From contig NZ_VCIW01000001.1 in the NCBI RefSeq assembly GCF_005765165.1, positions 434,001 to 498,000 on the forward strand: a DNA stretch of 64,000 bases. The letters are read 5' to 3'. Origin of the DNA: Paenibacillus antri (GTDB lineage Bacteria; Bacillota; Bacilli; Paenibacillales; YIM-B00363). This document shows positions 33,579-41,657 of this stretch, piece after piece. The notes below the pieces were generated by a model. That model had not been told where the DNA came from. It saw nothing but the letters and a program-made list of their open reading frames with translations, and did not search any database. Position 1 is the stretch's first letter, and the number at the start of each line of letters is the position of its first letter. A program made the position numbers and the translations under genes.

Positions 33579-34647
33579 GCGTGTCGTGAACGCCAGCGGC
33601 CGCATGAGCGTCATCGGCGTGTCGGCGCCCTCCGACACGGTGATGGACGCTATGAAACTCGGCGGGCGGCAGTACGTGGAGATGGCCGAGCTGATCGAGG
33701 CGTCCGGGGAGCATATCGCCCGAACGCTCGGGGCGGAATCGGCCGTCGTCGTCAACTCGGCGTCGAGCGGCATCGCGCTGTGCGTCGCGGCCGTCGTCAC
33801 GCGGGGGGACCGGCGGAAGAGCTTGCGCCTGCACCAAGAGCCGCTCGCCCGGAACGAAATCCTCTTGTTCAAGGGGCATAACGTGCAGTACGGCGCTCCT
33901 ATCGAGACGATGGTGTACCTCGGCGGCGGGCGCGTGAGAGAGATCGGGTACGCCAACGAAGGCCGAGCGGAGCATCTGGAAGAGGCGATCTCGGAGGAGA
34001 CGGCCGCCGTCCTGTACGTGAGGTCGCATCATTGCGTCCAGAAGAACATGCTCTCCGTCGAGGAAGCTTGGGAAGTCGCAAGCCGGCGCGGCGTGCCGCT
34101 CATCGTCGACGCCGCGGCGGAGGAGGATCTCCGCAAGTATCCGGCGTGCTCGGATCTCGTCATCTACAGCGGTTCGAAAGCGATCGAAGGTCCGACGTCC
34201 GGCATCGTCTGCGGGAAGCGGACTTACGTCGAGTGGGTCAAGACGCAGCTGTACGGCATCGGCCGAGGCATGAAGGTCGGGAAGGAAGCGATCTTCGGCC
34301 TGCTTCAGGCGCTCGAGGAGTACGTCGCCAAGGAAGACACAAGCGAGCGGGAAAAGGAGGCGCTGCAAGCGTTCCTCCCGCTGAACGAGCTGCCGGGCGT
34401 CGGCGTGACGATCGTGCAGGACGATTCGGGCCGCTCCATTTTCCGGGCGCGGGTGCGGATCGATCCGGAGTCTGCGGGCACGACGGCCGAACGCATGGCC
34501 TTCGCGTTGCGGACCGGACCGGTCGCCGTCTACACGCGCGATTACGGCGTCAAGCAAGGGTACTTTGATCTGGATCCCCGGTCCTTGCAAGGGGACGACA
34601 TTCAAGTGATCGCGGCGCGGATCCGCGAGCTGGCAGGAGGACGCTGA
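33544..34647 (+). CDS. dgaE: D-glucosaminate-6-phosphate ammonia lyase family (DgaE, SelA-like PLP enzyme)
   Basis: A 367-residue PLP-dependent enzyme of the SelA/DgaE group. Landmarks are GLKRVVNASGRMSVIG, HIARTLGAESAVVVNSASSGIAL, PLIVDAAAEEDL (cofactor Asp) and IYSGSKAIEGPTSG with the Schiff-base Lys. DgaE converts D-glucosaminate-6-phosphate to 2-keto-3-deoxygluconate-6-phosphate and ammonia. AAAGGAG precedes the ATG at 33544, which lies inside the end of the metallohydrolase gene. The neighbours dgaF and KDG kinase fit this pathway. Confidence 0.9.
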   Translation: MDHSFLAKYGLKRVVNASGRMSVIGVSAPSDTVMDAMKLGGRQYVEMAELIEASGEHIARTLGAESAVVVNSASSGIALCVAAVVTRGDRRKSLRLHQEPLARNEILLFKGHNVQYGAPIETMVYLGGGRVREIGYANEGRAEHLEEAISEETAAVLYVRSHHCVQKNMLSVEEAWEVASRRGVPLIVDAAAEEDLRKYPACSDLVIYSGSKAIEGPTSGIVCGKRTYVEWVKTQLYGIGRGMKVGKEAIFGLLQALEEYVAKEDTSEREKEALQAFLPLNELPGVGVTIVQDDSGRSIFRARVRIDPESAGTTAERMAFALRTGPVAVYTRDYGVKQGYFDLDPRSLQGDDIQVIAARIRELAGGR

Positions 34648-34648
34648 C

Positions 34649-35404
34649 ATGGCGGATATCGGAAAGCGATTGTATAGAAACCGGGCGGCGCTCAATGTGC
34701 TCGCGAACGGCCCGGACAACGCCGAAGAAGTGTTCCTCGCCGGGGACGGCTTCGTGTTGGTCGGCATGTTGTCTAAGAACTACGCAACCGTCGAGGACGC
34801 CGTCGCCGCCATGCGCGAAACCGGGCGCCGCATCGACGGTGCGGTGTCCATCGGTCTCGGCGCGGGAGACAATCGGCAGGCCGGCGTCGTCGCGGAGATC
34901 GCGAAGCACTACGCGGGCGCCCATATTAACCAGGTGTTCCCCTCCGTCGGCGCGACGCGCGCCAACCTCGGCGGACGGGAAGGCTGGATCAACGCGTTAG
35001 TGTCGCCGTCGGGCCGGCCCGGTTATGTCAACTTGTCGACCGGACCGGCGAGCGCCGCGCACCCCGAGCCCGCCGTCGTCCCGGTCAAGGCGGCCATCGC
35101 GCTCGTCCGCGACATGGGCGGCAACGCGTTGAAGTTTTTCCCGATGGGGGGTCTCGCGATCGAAGACGAGCTGCGCGCCGTAGCGAGAGCGTGCGGCGAA
35201 GAACGGTTCGCGCTCGAGCCGACCGGCGGCATCGACCCGGACAACTTCGAAGCGATCCTCCGCATCGCGTTGGAGGCCGGCGTGCCTCAAGTCATTCCGC
35301 ACGTCTATTCGTCGATCGTCGACGGCGCGACCGGCCGCACGAAGCCGGAAGACGTCAGGAAGCTCGCGGATACGATGATGGCTTTGGTGGATCGCTATGC
35401 CTAA
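34649..35404 (+). CDS. dgaF: KDPG aldolase, DgaF family
   Basis: A 251-residue class I aldolase of the DgaF type. Seen are the N-terminal RLYRNRAALNVLANGPDNA, VSIGLGAGDNRQ, HINQVFPSVGATRA, and GGNALKFFPMGGL, in which Lys forms the Schiff base. It cleaves 2-keto-3-deoxy-6-phosphogluconate to pyruvate and glyceraldehyde-3-phosphate. GGAGGA lies 7 bases before the ATG, directly after the dgaE stop. It overlaps the kinase gene by 8 bases. Confidence 0.92.
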   Translation: MADIGKRLYRNRAALNVLANGPDNAEEVFLAGDGFVLVGMLSKNYATVEDAVAAMRETGRRIDGAVSIGLGAGDNRQAGVVAEIAKHYAGAHINQVFPSVGATRANLGGREGWINALVSPSGRPGYVNLSTGPASAAHPEPAVVPVKAAIALVRDMGGNALKFFPMGGLAIEDELRAVARACGEERFALEPTGGIDPDNFEAILRIALEAGVPQVIPHVYSSIVDGATGRTKPEDVRKLADTMMALVDRYA

Positions 35405-36413
35405 GACAATTGCTTGCTTCGGCGAAGTGATGATGCGACTGCAGGTGCCAGGGCATGATCTGCTGACGCAGGCCGACACGCTGCGGTATTCGTTCTCGGG
35501 CACGAACGTCAACGTCGCTTCTGCGCTGTCCCGCTTCGGCCATACGGCGCACATTGTCACCACGCTGCCCGCAAGCCCGCTCGGCGACGCCGCGCTCGCC
35601 CATATTCGCAAGCTCGGCGTCGCCACATCGCTAGTGAGGCGCGGCGGCCGCTGGCTCGGTATGTATTTCCTCGAGACGGGCTTCGGTCCGCGGCCGAGCC
35701 GCGTCACGTACGCGAACCGCGCGGAGAGCAGCTTTAACACGGCGCCATCGGATGCCTATGACGTCGAGAGCATCGTCCAGGCAGCGGACGTCGTCCACTT
35801 CTGCGGCATCTCCCTCGCGATGAACGACGTCGTCCGGGCGCAGACGAAGGCGCTCGCGGCCGCGGCCAAGGCGGCGGGCCGCCTCGTGTCGTTCGACTGC
35901 AACTACCGTCCTTCGCTCTGGGGGGAGGACGGTTATGCCTCGGCAAAGCCTCACTATGCCGACATGCTGCGTCTCGCCGACCTCGTCTTCATGAACGAGA
36001 AGGACGCCATGCATATTCTGGGGATGACTACGTCGCGGCAAGACCGGCGAGAGCGTCTGCTCGAGCTCATCCCCGCCGTCGCGCGGACGTACGACATTCC
36101 CGTCATCGCCGGAACGCATCGGACCGTTCATCCGGATTCCACGCATTCGCTGCAAGGGTATTTGTACAAGGAGGAGGCCTTCGCCTTTTCCAAAAAGCTC
36201 TCCTTCCCCGTCTATGATAGAATCGGTGCAGGCGATGCGTTCGCCTCGGGCATCCTGCACGGCGTATTGGAAGACCGCGCGCCCGAGCGCATCGTGAATT
36301 TCGCCGCCGCGGCCGCGATGCTCGCGCATACCGTCTCGGGCGATTCGCCGATGGCGTCGGAGCCCGAAGTCGAGCGCGCCCTCGCGGAAGCGACAGACGA
36401 TATAGAAAGGTAG
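35397..36413 (+). CDS. kdgK: PfkB-family sugar kinase, probable 2-keto-3-deoxygluconate kinase
   Basis: A 338-residue ribokinase-fold kinase. The N-terminus MPKTIACFGEVMMRLQVPG and YSFSGTNVNVASALSRFG, the middle VSFDCNYRPSLW, and the active-site loop DRIGAGDAFASGI (catalytic Asp) identify PfkB. The CFGEVMMRL and DCNYRP patterns are those of 2-keto-3-deoxygluconate kinases, and the aldolase just before it uses the product KDPG. The pathway can thus be fed with KDG as well as glucosaminate-6-phosphate. Confidence 0.9.
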   Translation: MPKTIACFGEVMMRLQVPGHDLLTQADTLRYSFSGTNVNVASALSRFGHTAHIVTTLPASPLGDAALAHIRKLGVATSLVRRGGRWLGMYFLETGFGPRPSRVTYANRAESSFNTAPSDAYDVESIVQAADVVHFCGISLAMNDVVRAQTKALAAAAKAAGRLVSFDCNYRPSLWGEDGYASAKPHYADMLRLADLVFMNEKDAMHILGMTTSRQDRRERLLELIPAVARTYDIPVIAGTHRTVHPDSTHSLQGYLYKEEAFAFSKKLSFPVYDRIGAGDAFASGILHGVLEDRAPERIVNFAAAAAMLAHTVSGDSPMASEPEVERALAEATDDIER

Positions 36414-36424
36414 CTGCTGCCGAG

Positions 36425-37141
36425 ATGACTCTCTCCCGGAACAAGCGCCCGTTGTATTTGCAAATCAAGAACATCTTAAAGGATCGCATCCTGCACGGCG
36501 TCTACCCGCTCGATACGAACATCCCTTCCGAGCCGCGGCTCGAGGAGGAGTTCGGCGTCAGCAAGATCACCGTCCGCAACGCCGTCAAGGAGCTCGTTCA
36601 GGAGGGCTACCTCGAGCCGAGCAGCGGCCGAGGGACGCGAGTCGTCCGCAATACGGCGACGACGAAACGCTCCACCTGGCAGCGGTTCACGGAGGTGCTC
36701 GTGGAGGAAGGCCATCGGATGCGCAAGCGGCTGCTCGGCGTCAAGACGATCCGCTGCGAGGAAGGAACCGAGCCGTACCGGCGCTTCGGGCCGGAGTGCC
36801 TCCGCGTGGAACGGTTGTACTTTCTCGACGACGTTCCGTATATCCATTACTTTCATTACCTTCCCTCCCGGTTCGCGAACGCGGAGTCTTCCATTCTCGA
36901 CGCGCAATCGCTGTACGAGTGGCTCGAGGAGCAGGACGTCGCGCTCATTGCGTTCCGAGACGAGTTCGCCGCGGCGTTCGCCCCCGCCGACGTCGCCGCG
37001 ACGCTCGCGCTTGAGGACGCCCGCTCGCCGGTGCTAAAGCGGCTTCGGTTCGCCGTCGACGCGTCCGGGCAGACGGTGGAATACAGCGAGGGCTACTACA
37101 ATACAGCGCTGCAGCATTATATCGTCAAGTCCGATGCGTAA
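36425..37141 (+). CDS. GntR-family transcriptional regulator (HutC/UTRA type)
   Basis: A 238-residue regulator. Residues 1-72 form the GntR winged helix (PLYLQIKNILKDRILHG, SEPRLEEEFGVSKITVRNAV, SSGRGTRVV). Residues 85-235 are a UTRA ligand domain, ending in VEYSEGYYNTALQHYIV. UTRA regulators bind a pathway sugar acid or phosphate and then leave the DNA. It lies 12 bases after the kinase and probably represses the operon through the palindromes near 32387-32409. Confidence 0.92.
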   Translation: MTLSRNKRPLYLQIKNILKDRILHGVYPLDTNIPSEPRLEEEFGVSKITVRNAVKELVQEGYLEPSSGRGTRVVRNTATTKRSTWQRFTEVLVEEGHRMRKRLLGVKTIRCEEGTEPYRRFGPECLRVERLYFLDDVPYIHYFHYLPSRFANAESSILDAQSLYEWLEEQDVALIAFRDEFAAAFAPADVAATLALEDARSPVLKRLRFAVDASGQTVEYSEGYYNTALQHYIVKSDA

Positions 37142-37147
37142 CCCGCC

Positions 37148-37172
37148 ATAGGGAACAGCAATGTCCCTATTT
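37148..37172 (+). terminator. Weak terminator after the GntR gene
   Basis: ATAGGGA at 37148-37154 pairs with TCCCTAT at 37164-37170 and is followed by TTTCG. The rest of the gap to 37423 holds no gene that I can support. Confidence 0.4.
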
Positions 37173-37423
37173 CGCTCGGAAGTCTTGTTTCGGACCGATT
37201 CTACCGAGAATAAGGAACCGGCGAGGACGGCGGCAACGCACGCGGATTCGGCGGCGGGCGAAATAAACCGCGCAGACGACCTCACCCTTTAGCACTTGTA
37301 CGCAAGCATCTCCTGTTTCCATGATTCGAGTCTTTTTCGACCCAAATCAAGAAAATCCTTCCTATTTCTACATCATTCGAAAAATCTCGACACAACCCAT
37401 TCCCGCCGCCGATCAATTCCATC

Positions 37424-38368
37424 CTAAGGCAGCACGACGCTTGCATGGTACAGCAGCGTAAACCGCAGCCCGTCGCGCAGCTTCCGTTCAGTTCGGTTGC
37501 CCGTCGCGATTGTGTCCACCAACTCGTCCCAATACGGAATCTCCCGATGAAGCCGCGAGAAGATCTGTCGTACGTAGACGGAAGTGACCGGACTCCCTCG
37601 CGAGGTCGCCGGGAGCCCTTCGGCGAGCTCGCCGCCCTGCAGGAACTTGTCCGATGAGAACAGCTTCCGCAGCACGAGGAACGACAGCTTGTCGAGCTGC
37701 ACCGGCCGCATGGACCCGAACTGCAGTTCGAACGCTTCCTCCTCCGCGCATAAGAGCACTTCGTCCCGCGGCGCCTTCACCCGATACTCGTCATATTGGT
37801 CCCTTGAGAGATATTCCGTCGCGCCTTCCGTCGTCTTGAGGAACATGTGACGTTGGAGCATCTGTTCGCTCTCGATCAGCATCCGCTCCTCATACCGTTC
37901 GACCACATCCAAGTCGTAATCCGCGTGTTCGTTCCCGCTCAGATACTCGATTTCCCGCATCGCTTCTCTCGCGATCAGTACCCCGCAGTTAACTAGGAAA
38001 ATGTTCGCGATATACGACTGCTGATCGTTCAACTGCAGCGTCAGCGTAGGCGTAAGCGACTTGTGGAAATGCATCGCCGCCTCCGCGTATGCCTTCTCTT
38101 TATAGAGGAGATGCGCGTAGCGGTAATTCGCGACCGGATGCTCGGGCTGCAGACGCAGCGCTTCCCTGAGGCAGGTCATCGCCAGCGAGGGGTCCGGACG
38201 GTCGCCGAACTTGTATGTCTCCCCGTGGTGGACATACAAGGAAACCAACCGCTCCCGCCATCGGTCGGCCTCCGCGAAGTCGCGCTTCGCGAGCGCCTCC
38301 TTCCGCCGTTGCTTATATACCCTCGCCTCATTCGAGGGAATGAACGATTCCTCTACTTCTTCCCACAT
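37424..38368 (-). CDS. TPR-containing protein with a winged-helix-like C-terminus, unknown function
   Basis: A 314-residue protein. Residues 60-110 contain a TPR pair (ALRLQPEHPVANYRYAHLLYKEKAYAEAAMHF). The C-terminal 90 residues (LDKLSFLVLRKLFSSDKFLQ, VTSVYVRQIFSRLHREIPYWDEL) look like a winged-helix domain. The ATG at 38368 follows AGGAGCGGGATCGG; upstream in-frame starts run into the promoter shared with the divergent peptidase gene. I do not recognise a named family. Confidence 0.65.
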   Translation of the reverse strand: MWEEVEESFIPSNEARVYKQRRKEALAKRDFAEADRWRERLVSLYVHHGETYKFGDRPDPSLAMTCLREALRLQPEHPVANYRYAHLLYKEKAYAEAAMHFHKSLTPTLTLQLNDQQSYIANIFLVNCGVLIAREAMREIEYLSGNEHADYDLDVVERYEERMLIESEQMLQRHMFLKTTEGATEYLSRDQYDEYRVKAPRDEVLLCAEEEAFELQFGSMRPVQLDKLSFLVLRKLFSSDKFLQGGELAEGLPATSRGSPVTSVYVRQIFSRLHREIPYWDELVDTIATGNRTERKLRDGLRFTLLYHASVVLP

Positions 38369-38459
38369 TTCCGATCCCGCTCCTCTTCTTCGCCGTGACA
38401 GCCTTTCACGCTTCGGTTTGTATGCTAGGTGCATATCATCCGAAAGGGGCAAATCTTCT

Positions 38460-39764
38460 ATGAACACAGTTACAGCCGCAGTTCCAGTAAACACGCTCTT
38501 ATCCCGTTACGGCTTCCGCGCCTCCGACCTGGTAACACCGGACTCTTCTTACGGTGCACTGCTCGACCGCGCGCTGCACGAAGCCGGTATCGGCTTGGAT
38601 GAACTTCCTTCGATTTCGGAACAGGACTGGCAGCTCGCCCTCCGCAAGGCCCGCGACCGTTTCGACGGCCCCGGCGGCGAGACGCTCGTCGACCCGCGCC
38701 GCGCCCCGCTCCCATTGTCGAGCATCGACTTCTACATGGCGGGCGTCGTCCGCTGGATGAACGAGCTCGGCATTCATACCTACTCCTGCTGCGACGGGCA
38801 CGGCAAGCGGCTGCCTCACGCGAATATGATCTCGTATCTCGGCACCCAGCAAAAACACATCCTGCAGGTTAGCGCTCCGGAAGGGATGTCGCTGCGCGCG
38901 CAGGGGCGCCGGGTCCAATGGGAGATGAATCCCTCCGAGCCCGAGCGGCTGCTTCAATTCGCAGAACGATTATACTGCATCGTCTCCGAACCCGCCACGC
39001 TGTTTCGCTACGAGGCGGATCGGTTCGCGGAAGGCTTGGTGGAGCTGTTGGAGATTCCGGGGGAGAGCGGCTCCGAGGAGCGGATTCGACGCGCGGCGAT
39101 CGCGAAGCTGCGTCGGCATGCCGACGATCTGTTCGTCGATCGCGCGGGGAACGTATGCGCCGCGATCCTCTGCGGCGAAGGTCCGACCGTGCTGCTGTCC
39201 GCTCATATGGACGTCTTCAGCGAGATCGAGCCGGAGCGGCGTATCGTTCGCCGCGGGACGGAGCTGTCCAGCTCCGAGGGGATCCTCGGCGCCGACGACC
39301 GGGCCGGGATGGCCGTCATCCTGGAGCTGTGCCGCCGCGTGCACCGGACGAACTTCAACGGGACATTGAAGGTAGCGCTCACCGTTCGGGAGGAGATCGG
39401 ACTGGAAGGTTCCCAAGCGTTGGACGCGGCATGGCTGGAGGACGTGCGTGGCGCGATCGTCGTCGACCGCCGCGGCACCCGAGACATCGTCACCTCGTGC
39501 GGCCGGGTAATTCCGTTCTGCAGCGAAGCGTACGGCCGATTGTTCGAAGCGGCCGGCGCCCTCGCCGGCATGCCCGACTGGCGCGTCACGCCGGGCGGCT
39601 CCAGCGACGCCAAGGTGCTGGCAACGGAGTTCGGCATCCCGTCCGTCAATCTCTCGGCGGGGTACCGCCACGAGCACACGTCCAGCGAAACCGTCGATTA
39701 CCTCGCGACGTACCAGACCGTCAAGCTGATCGAGTGCGTGCTTCATCGGAATATGATTCAGTAA
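38460..39764 (+). CDS. M20/M28-type zinc metallopeptidase with an extra N-terminal domain
   Basis: A 434-residue protein. Residues 190-430 are a di-zinc aminopeptidase/deacylase domain: LLSAHMDVFSE (first His and Asp), LGADDRAGMA (bridging Asp), VREEIGLEGS (catalytic and metal Glu), VVDRRGTRD and HEHTSSETVD (last His). Residues 1-180 are unusual, with the Cys-rich HTYSCCDGHGKRLPHANM, which may be a regulatory or substrate-selecting domain. The ATG at 38460 has AAAGGGG upstream. Substrate unknown. Confidence 0.82.
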   Translation: MNTVTAAVPVNTLLSRYGFRASDLVTPDSSYGALLDRALHEAGIGLDELPSISEQDWQLALRKARDRFDGPGGETLVDPRRAPLPLSSIDFYMAGVVRWMNELGIHTYSCCDGHGKRLPHANMISYLGTQQKHILQVSAPEGMSLRAQGRRVQWEMNPSEPERLLQFAERLYCIVSEPATLFRYEADRFAEGLVELLEIPGESGSEERIRRAAIAKLRRHADDLFVDRAGNVCAAILCGEGPTVLLSAHMDVFSEIEPERRIVRRGTELSSSEGILGADDRAGMAVILELCRRVHRTNFNGTLKVALTVREEIGLEGSQALDAAWLEDVRGAIVVDRRGTRDIVTSCGRVIPFCSEAYGRLFEAAGALAGMPDWRVTPGGSSDAKVLATEFGIPSVNLSAGYRHEHTSSETVDYLATYQTVKLIECVLHRNMIQ

Positions 39765-39781
39765 GCACGAAGTTACGACAA

Positions 39782-39819
39782 ATAGACCGCGACCGAATCT
39801 TCCCCACGTCGCGGTCTAT
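39782..39819. terminator. Bidirectional terminator
   Basis: ATAGACCGCGAC at 39782-39793 pairs perfectly with GTCGCGGTCTAT at 39808-39819. It lies between converging genes. Short T-rich runs follow on both strands. Confidence 0.75.
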
Positions 39820-39827
39820 GATTTATT

Positions 39828-40148
39828 TTACGAACTTGCTTGGCTCATCTTCCGCAGCAGCTCTTGAATCCGCTCCTGATCGTTGTTCGCCATCGCTTCC
39901 TGCAGACGTTCGTTCAACTCGTTCAGCGAGCCGTGACTCTCTCGAATGCGCTGCGCGGCCTGCGCCTCGAACCGTTCCCGCTCCCGATCCAACGCTTGAA
40001 TGACTTGTTGCTCGGTCCGATGGATGCGGTCCCGTTCCAGCCCTTCTTCGAAGTCGGTCTTCGAGACTTCCTCGGCCGCGTGCTGCAGACTCTCTTGAAT
40101 GAGCTTCTTCGCTGTCTCGGCTTCCTGTTCCTTATTCGACTCGCTCAT
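39828..40148 (-). CDS. Small coiled-coil protein, unknown function
   Basis: A 106-residue, highly charged helical protein with heptad-like runs (EQQVIQALDRERERFEAQAA, LNELNERLQEAMANN). No membrane segment or known motif. Start at the ATG at 40148, with AGGCGG upstream; an upstream extension would overlap the preceding gene. It is the last gene of a three-gene operon (41457 to 39828) of helical proteins that probably work together. Confidence 0.65.
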   Translation of the reverse strand: MSESNKEQEAETAKKLIQESLQHAAEEVSKTDFEEGLERDRIHRTEQQVIQALDRERERFEAQAAQRIRESHGSLNELNERLQEAMANNDQERIQELLRKMSQASS

Positions 40149-40164
40149 GAAACTACACCGCCTA

Positions 40165-40566
40165 TTAATCTTCGATGAAGGTACGAATCGGCTTAAGCAC
40201 ATCCATCTGGATGCCTTGCGATACGTCCTTAAATCCATCGAGAGGATTCTTGTTGTACACGTTTAACATGACCTGGGAGGCGAACTTGACCGTTTCGAGG
40301 TCGTTGGTTTCGAGCCCCTTCTGAATGACGGCGTCCATCGACTTGTACAAGCGCTCGCGCTCCGCGAAGCTGGTTTTCAAGAACGTTTCGAAGTTACTCC
40401 GGTCGGTCTCCATCTTCTTCGTAATAGCATTCAGGCAGGCGATGATGCGTTCCCGCTCCGTCTTTTCAACTTCCTTAGCCTTATAGTAGCTTGTGAAAGA
40501 ATCGATCGCGTTCGAAACCATATTGGCTACATCCATAGTTACTAGGTTCGTGATCGGATTGCTCAT
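40165..40566 (-). CDS. Helical protein of the coiled-coil operon, unknown function
   Basis: A 133-residue soluble protein, mainly amphipathic helices (VANMVSNAIDSFTSYYKAKEVE, FLKTSFAERERLYKSMDAVIQ). It begins 6 bases after the upstream gene and ends 16 bases before the downstream one. I recognise no family. Its N-terminal half could pair with the long helices of its neighbours. Confidence 0.65.
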   Translation of the reverse strand: MSNPITNLVTMDVANMVSNAIDSFTSYYKAKEVEKTERERIIACLNAITKKMETDRSNFETFLKTSFAERERLYKSMDAVIQKGLETNDLETVKFASQVMLNVYNKNPLDGFKDVSQGIQMDVLKPIRTFIED

Positions 40567-40572
40567 ATCGTT

Positions 40573-41457
40573 TTATAGTCTCCCTTGTGATAGTTTCTGC
40601 TCCATCTCGACCAATCGCTTCGTCAGGTCCTTATACTGTCGCGTGATTTCCGCATTGCCCTGCAAGAACTGCGTCGTTAACGTCTGCTCAAGCAGTTGAA
40701 TGATCGCGATCGCCTGCGTCGCTTCTTCGAGCTCCCGTTGTGACGGATTCTTCGATCCAAGAATCTTGGCCGTCTCCCTCATCTTCAGCTCCAGCGGCTT
40801 CAGCAACCGGTCGATAAGCTTGCGCTCCTCGTTCACCGACATCTCGATATAAGTCAAGTTGCTCTTGACTTTCCGAAGCTTCTCGCATTCGGCATCGATT
40901 CGGGCCCGGTACTCTCTTGCCTCGTCCAACATTTCATTGGCTTCCCGCACCCGCTTGCGCTGACTGATCAAGTCGGTCAGTAACACGCCGCCTAGGAACG
41001 CGACCGGATTCACGCGGGTTGCCATGGTTAGGGCAGACGAGGCGACCGACGCCGCAAACAACGTCCCGACGACGGTTGCGGTATTCGCTCCGCGTTCGCG
41101 GCGCTCGAATTCCATTCTGGCGATGTACTTCTTCACTGTCGGGGCGTAATCGCTTTTCAGCTTATCGTACTTTTCGCCTTTATACGCATAATGGGCCTCG
41201 ACGAGCTTCTCCGTCTGCTTGATCTTCGCCTCGACTTCCTTAAAGGTATCATTGTAGCGGGATCTAGCACTGGAAATAATACCGCTCGCTTCCTCCCGTT
41301 TTTCGAACGACGTCTTATAGTCGCTCTTCCCCTGTATCACCATTTCCTTGAAGCCGTCCGTCATGATCTCGGTCAATTCTTTTCTTCCGTCGCTAAGGAT
41401 TTGACCGAACTCCTTGCCCAGATCGAACATCTCTCTGAAAAAGCCCAAAGACCGCAC
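40573..41457 (-). CDS. Coiled-coil protein with a central glycine-rich hydrophobic hairpin
   Basis: About 294 residues. Long charged helices (ISSARSRYNDTFKEVEAKI; RLLKPLELKMRETAKILG) flank a small-residue hydrophobic segment (TATVVGTLFAASVASSALTM, then NPVAFLGGVLLTDLI) that could insert into a membrane or form a glycine-zipper hairpin. The start is uncertain: a GTG at 41457 has GAGG 6 bases upstream, while the ATGs at 41526 and 41478 have none. It is the first gene of the operon. The plan resembles membrane-remodelling or pore-like effectors, but no family is assigned. Confidence 0.6.
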   Translation of the reverse strand: MRSLGFFREMFDLGKEFGQILSDGRKELTEIMTDGFKEMVIQGKSDYKTSFEKREEASGIISSARSRYNDTFKEVEAKIKQTEKLVEAHYAYKGEKYDKLKSDYAPTVKKYIARMEFERRERGANTATVVGTLFAASVASSALTMATRVNPVAFLGGVLLTDLISQRKRVREANEMLDEAREYRARIDAECEKLRKVKSNLTYIEMSVNEERKLIDRLLKPLELKMRETAKILGSKNPSQRELEEATQAIAIIQLLEQTLTTQFLQGNAEITRQYKDLTKRLVEMEQKLSQGRL

Positions 41458-41611
41458 CTTCTGCCTCTTCGAATTCATTCTTGCAAAAAAACAGTTCCAA
41501 CTTTCCCATTTTACAGTAAGTTTCATAGATTTATCTACATATTTATTAGTTCTACAGACCCATCAGACACTCTCATTGTCAGGGATCGTTCGTTCCTCTC
41601 TTGAAGCATGC

Positions 41612-41638
41612 AAAAAAGCGGCCCCCGATGAGAGCCGC
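41612..41638 (-). terminator. Intrinsic terminator of the VWA gene
   Basis: GCGGC at 41618-41622 pairs with GCCGC at 41634-41638; on the minus strand TTTTTTG follows. It lies 20 bases after the VWA gene's stop. Confidence 0.65.
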
Positions 41639-41657
41639 AGGACGTGTAAAGATCCAT

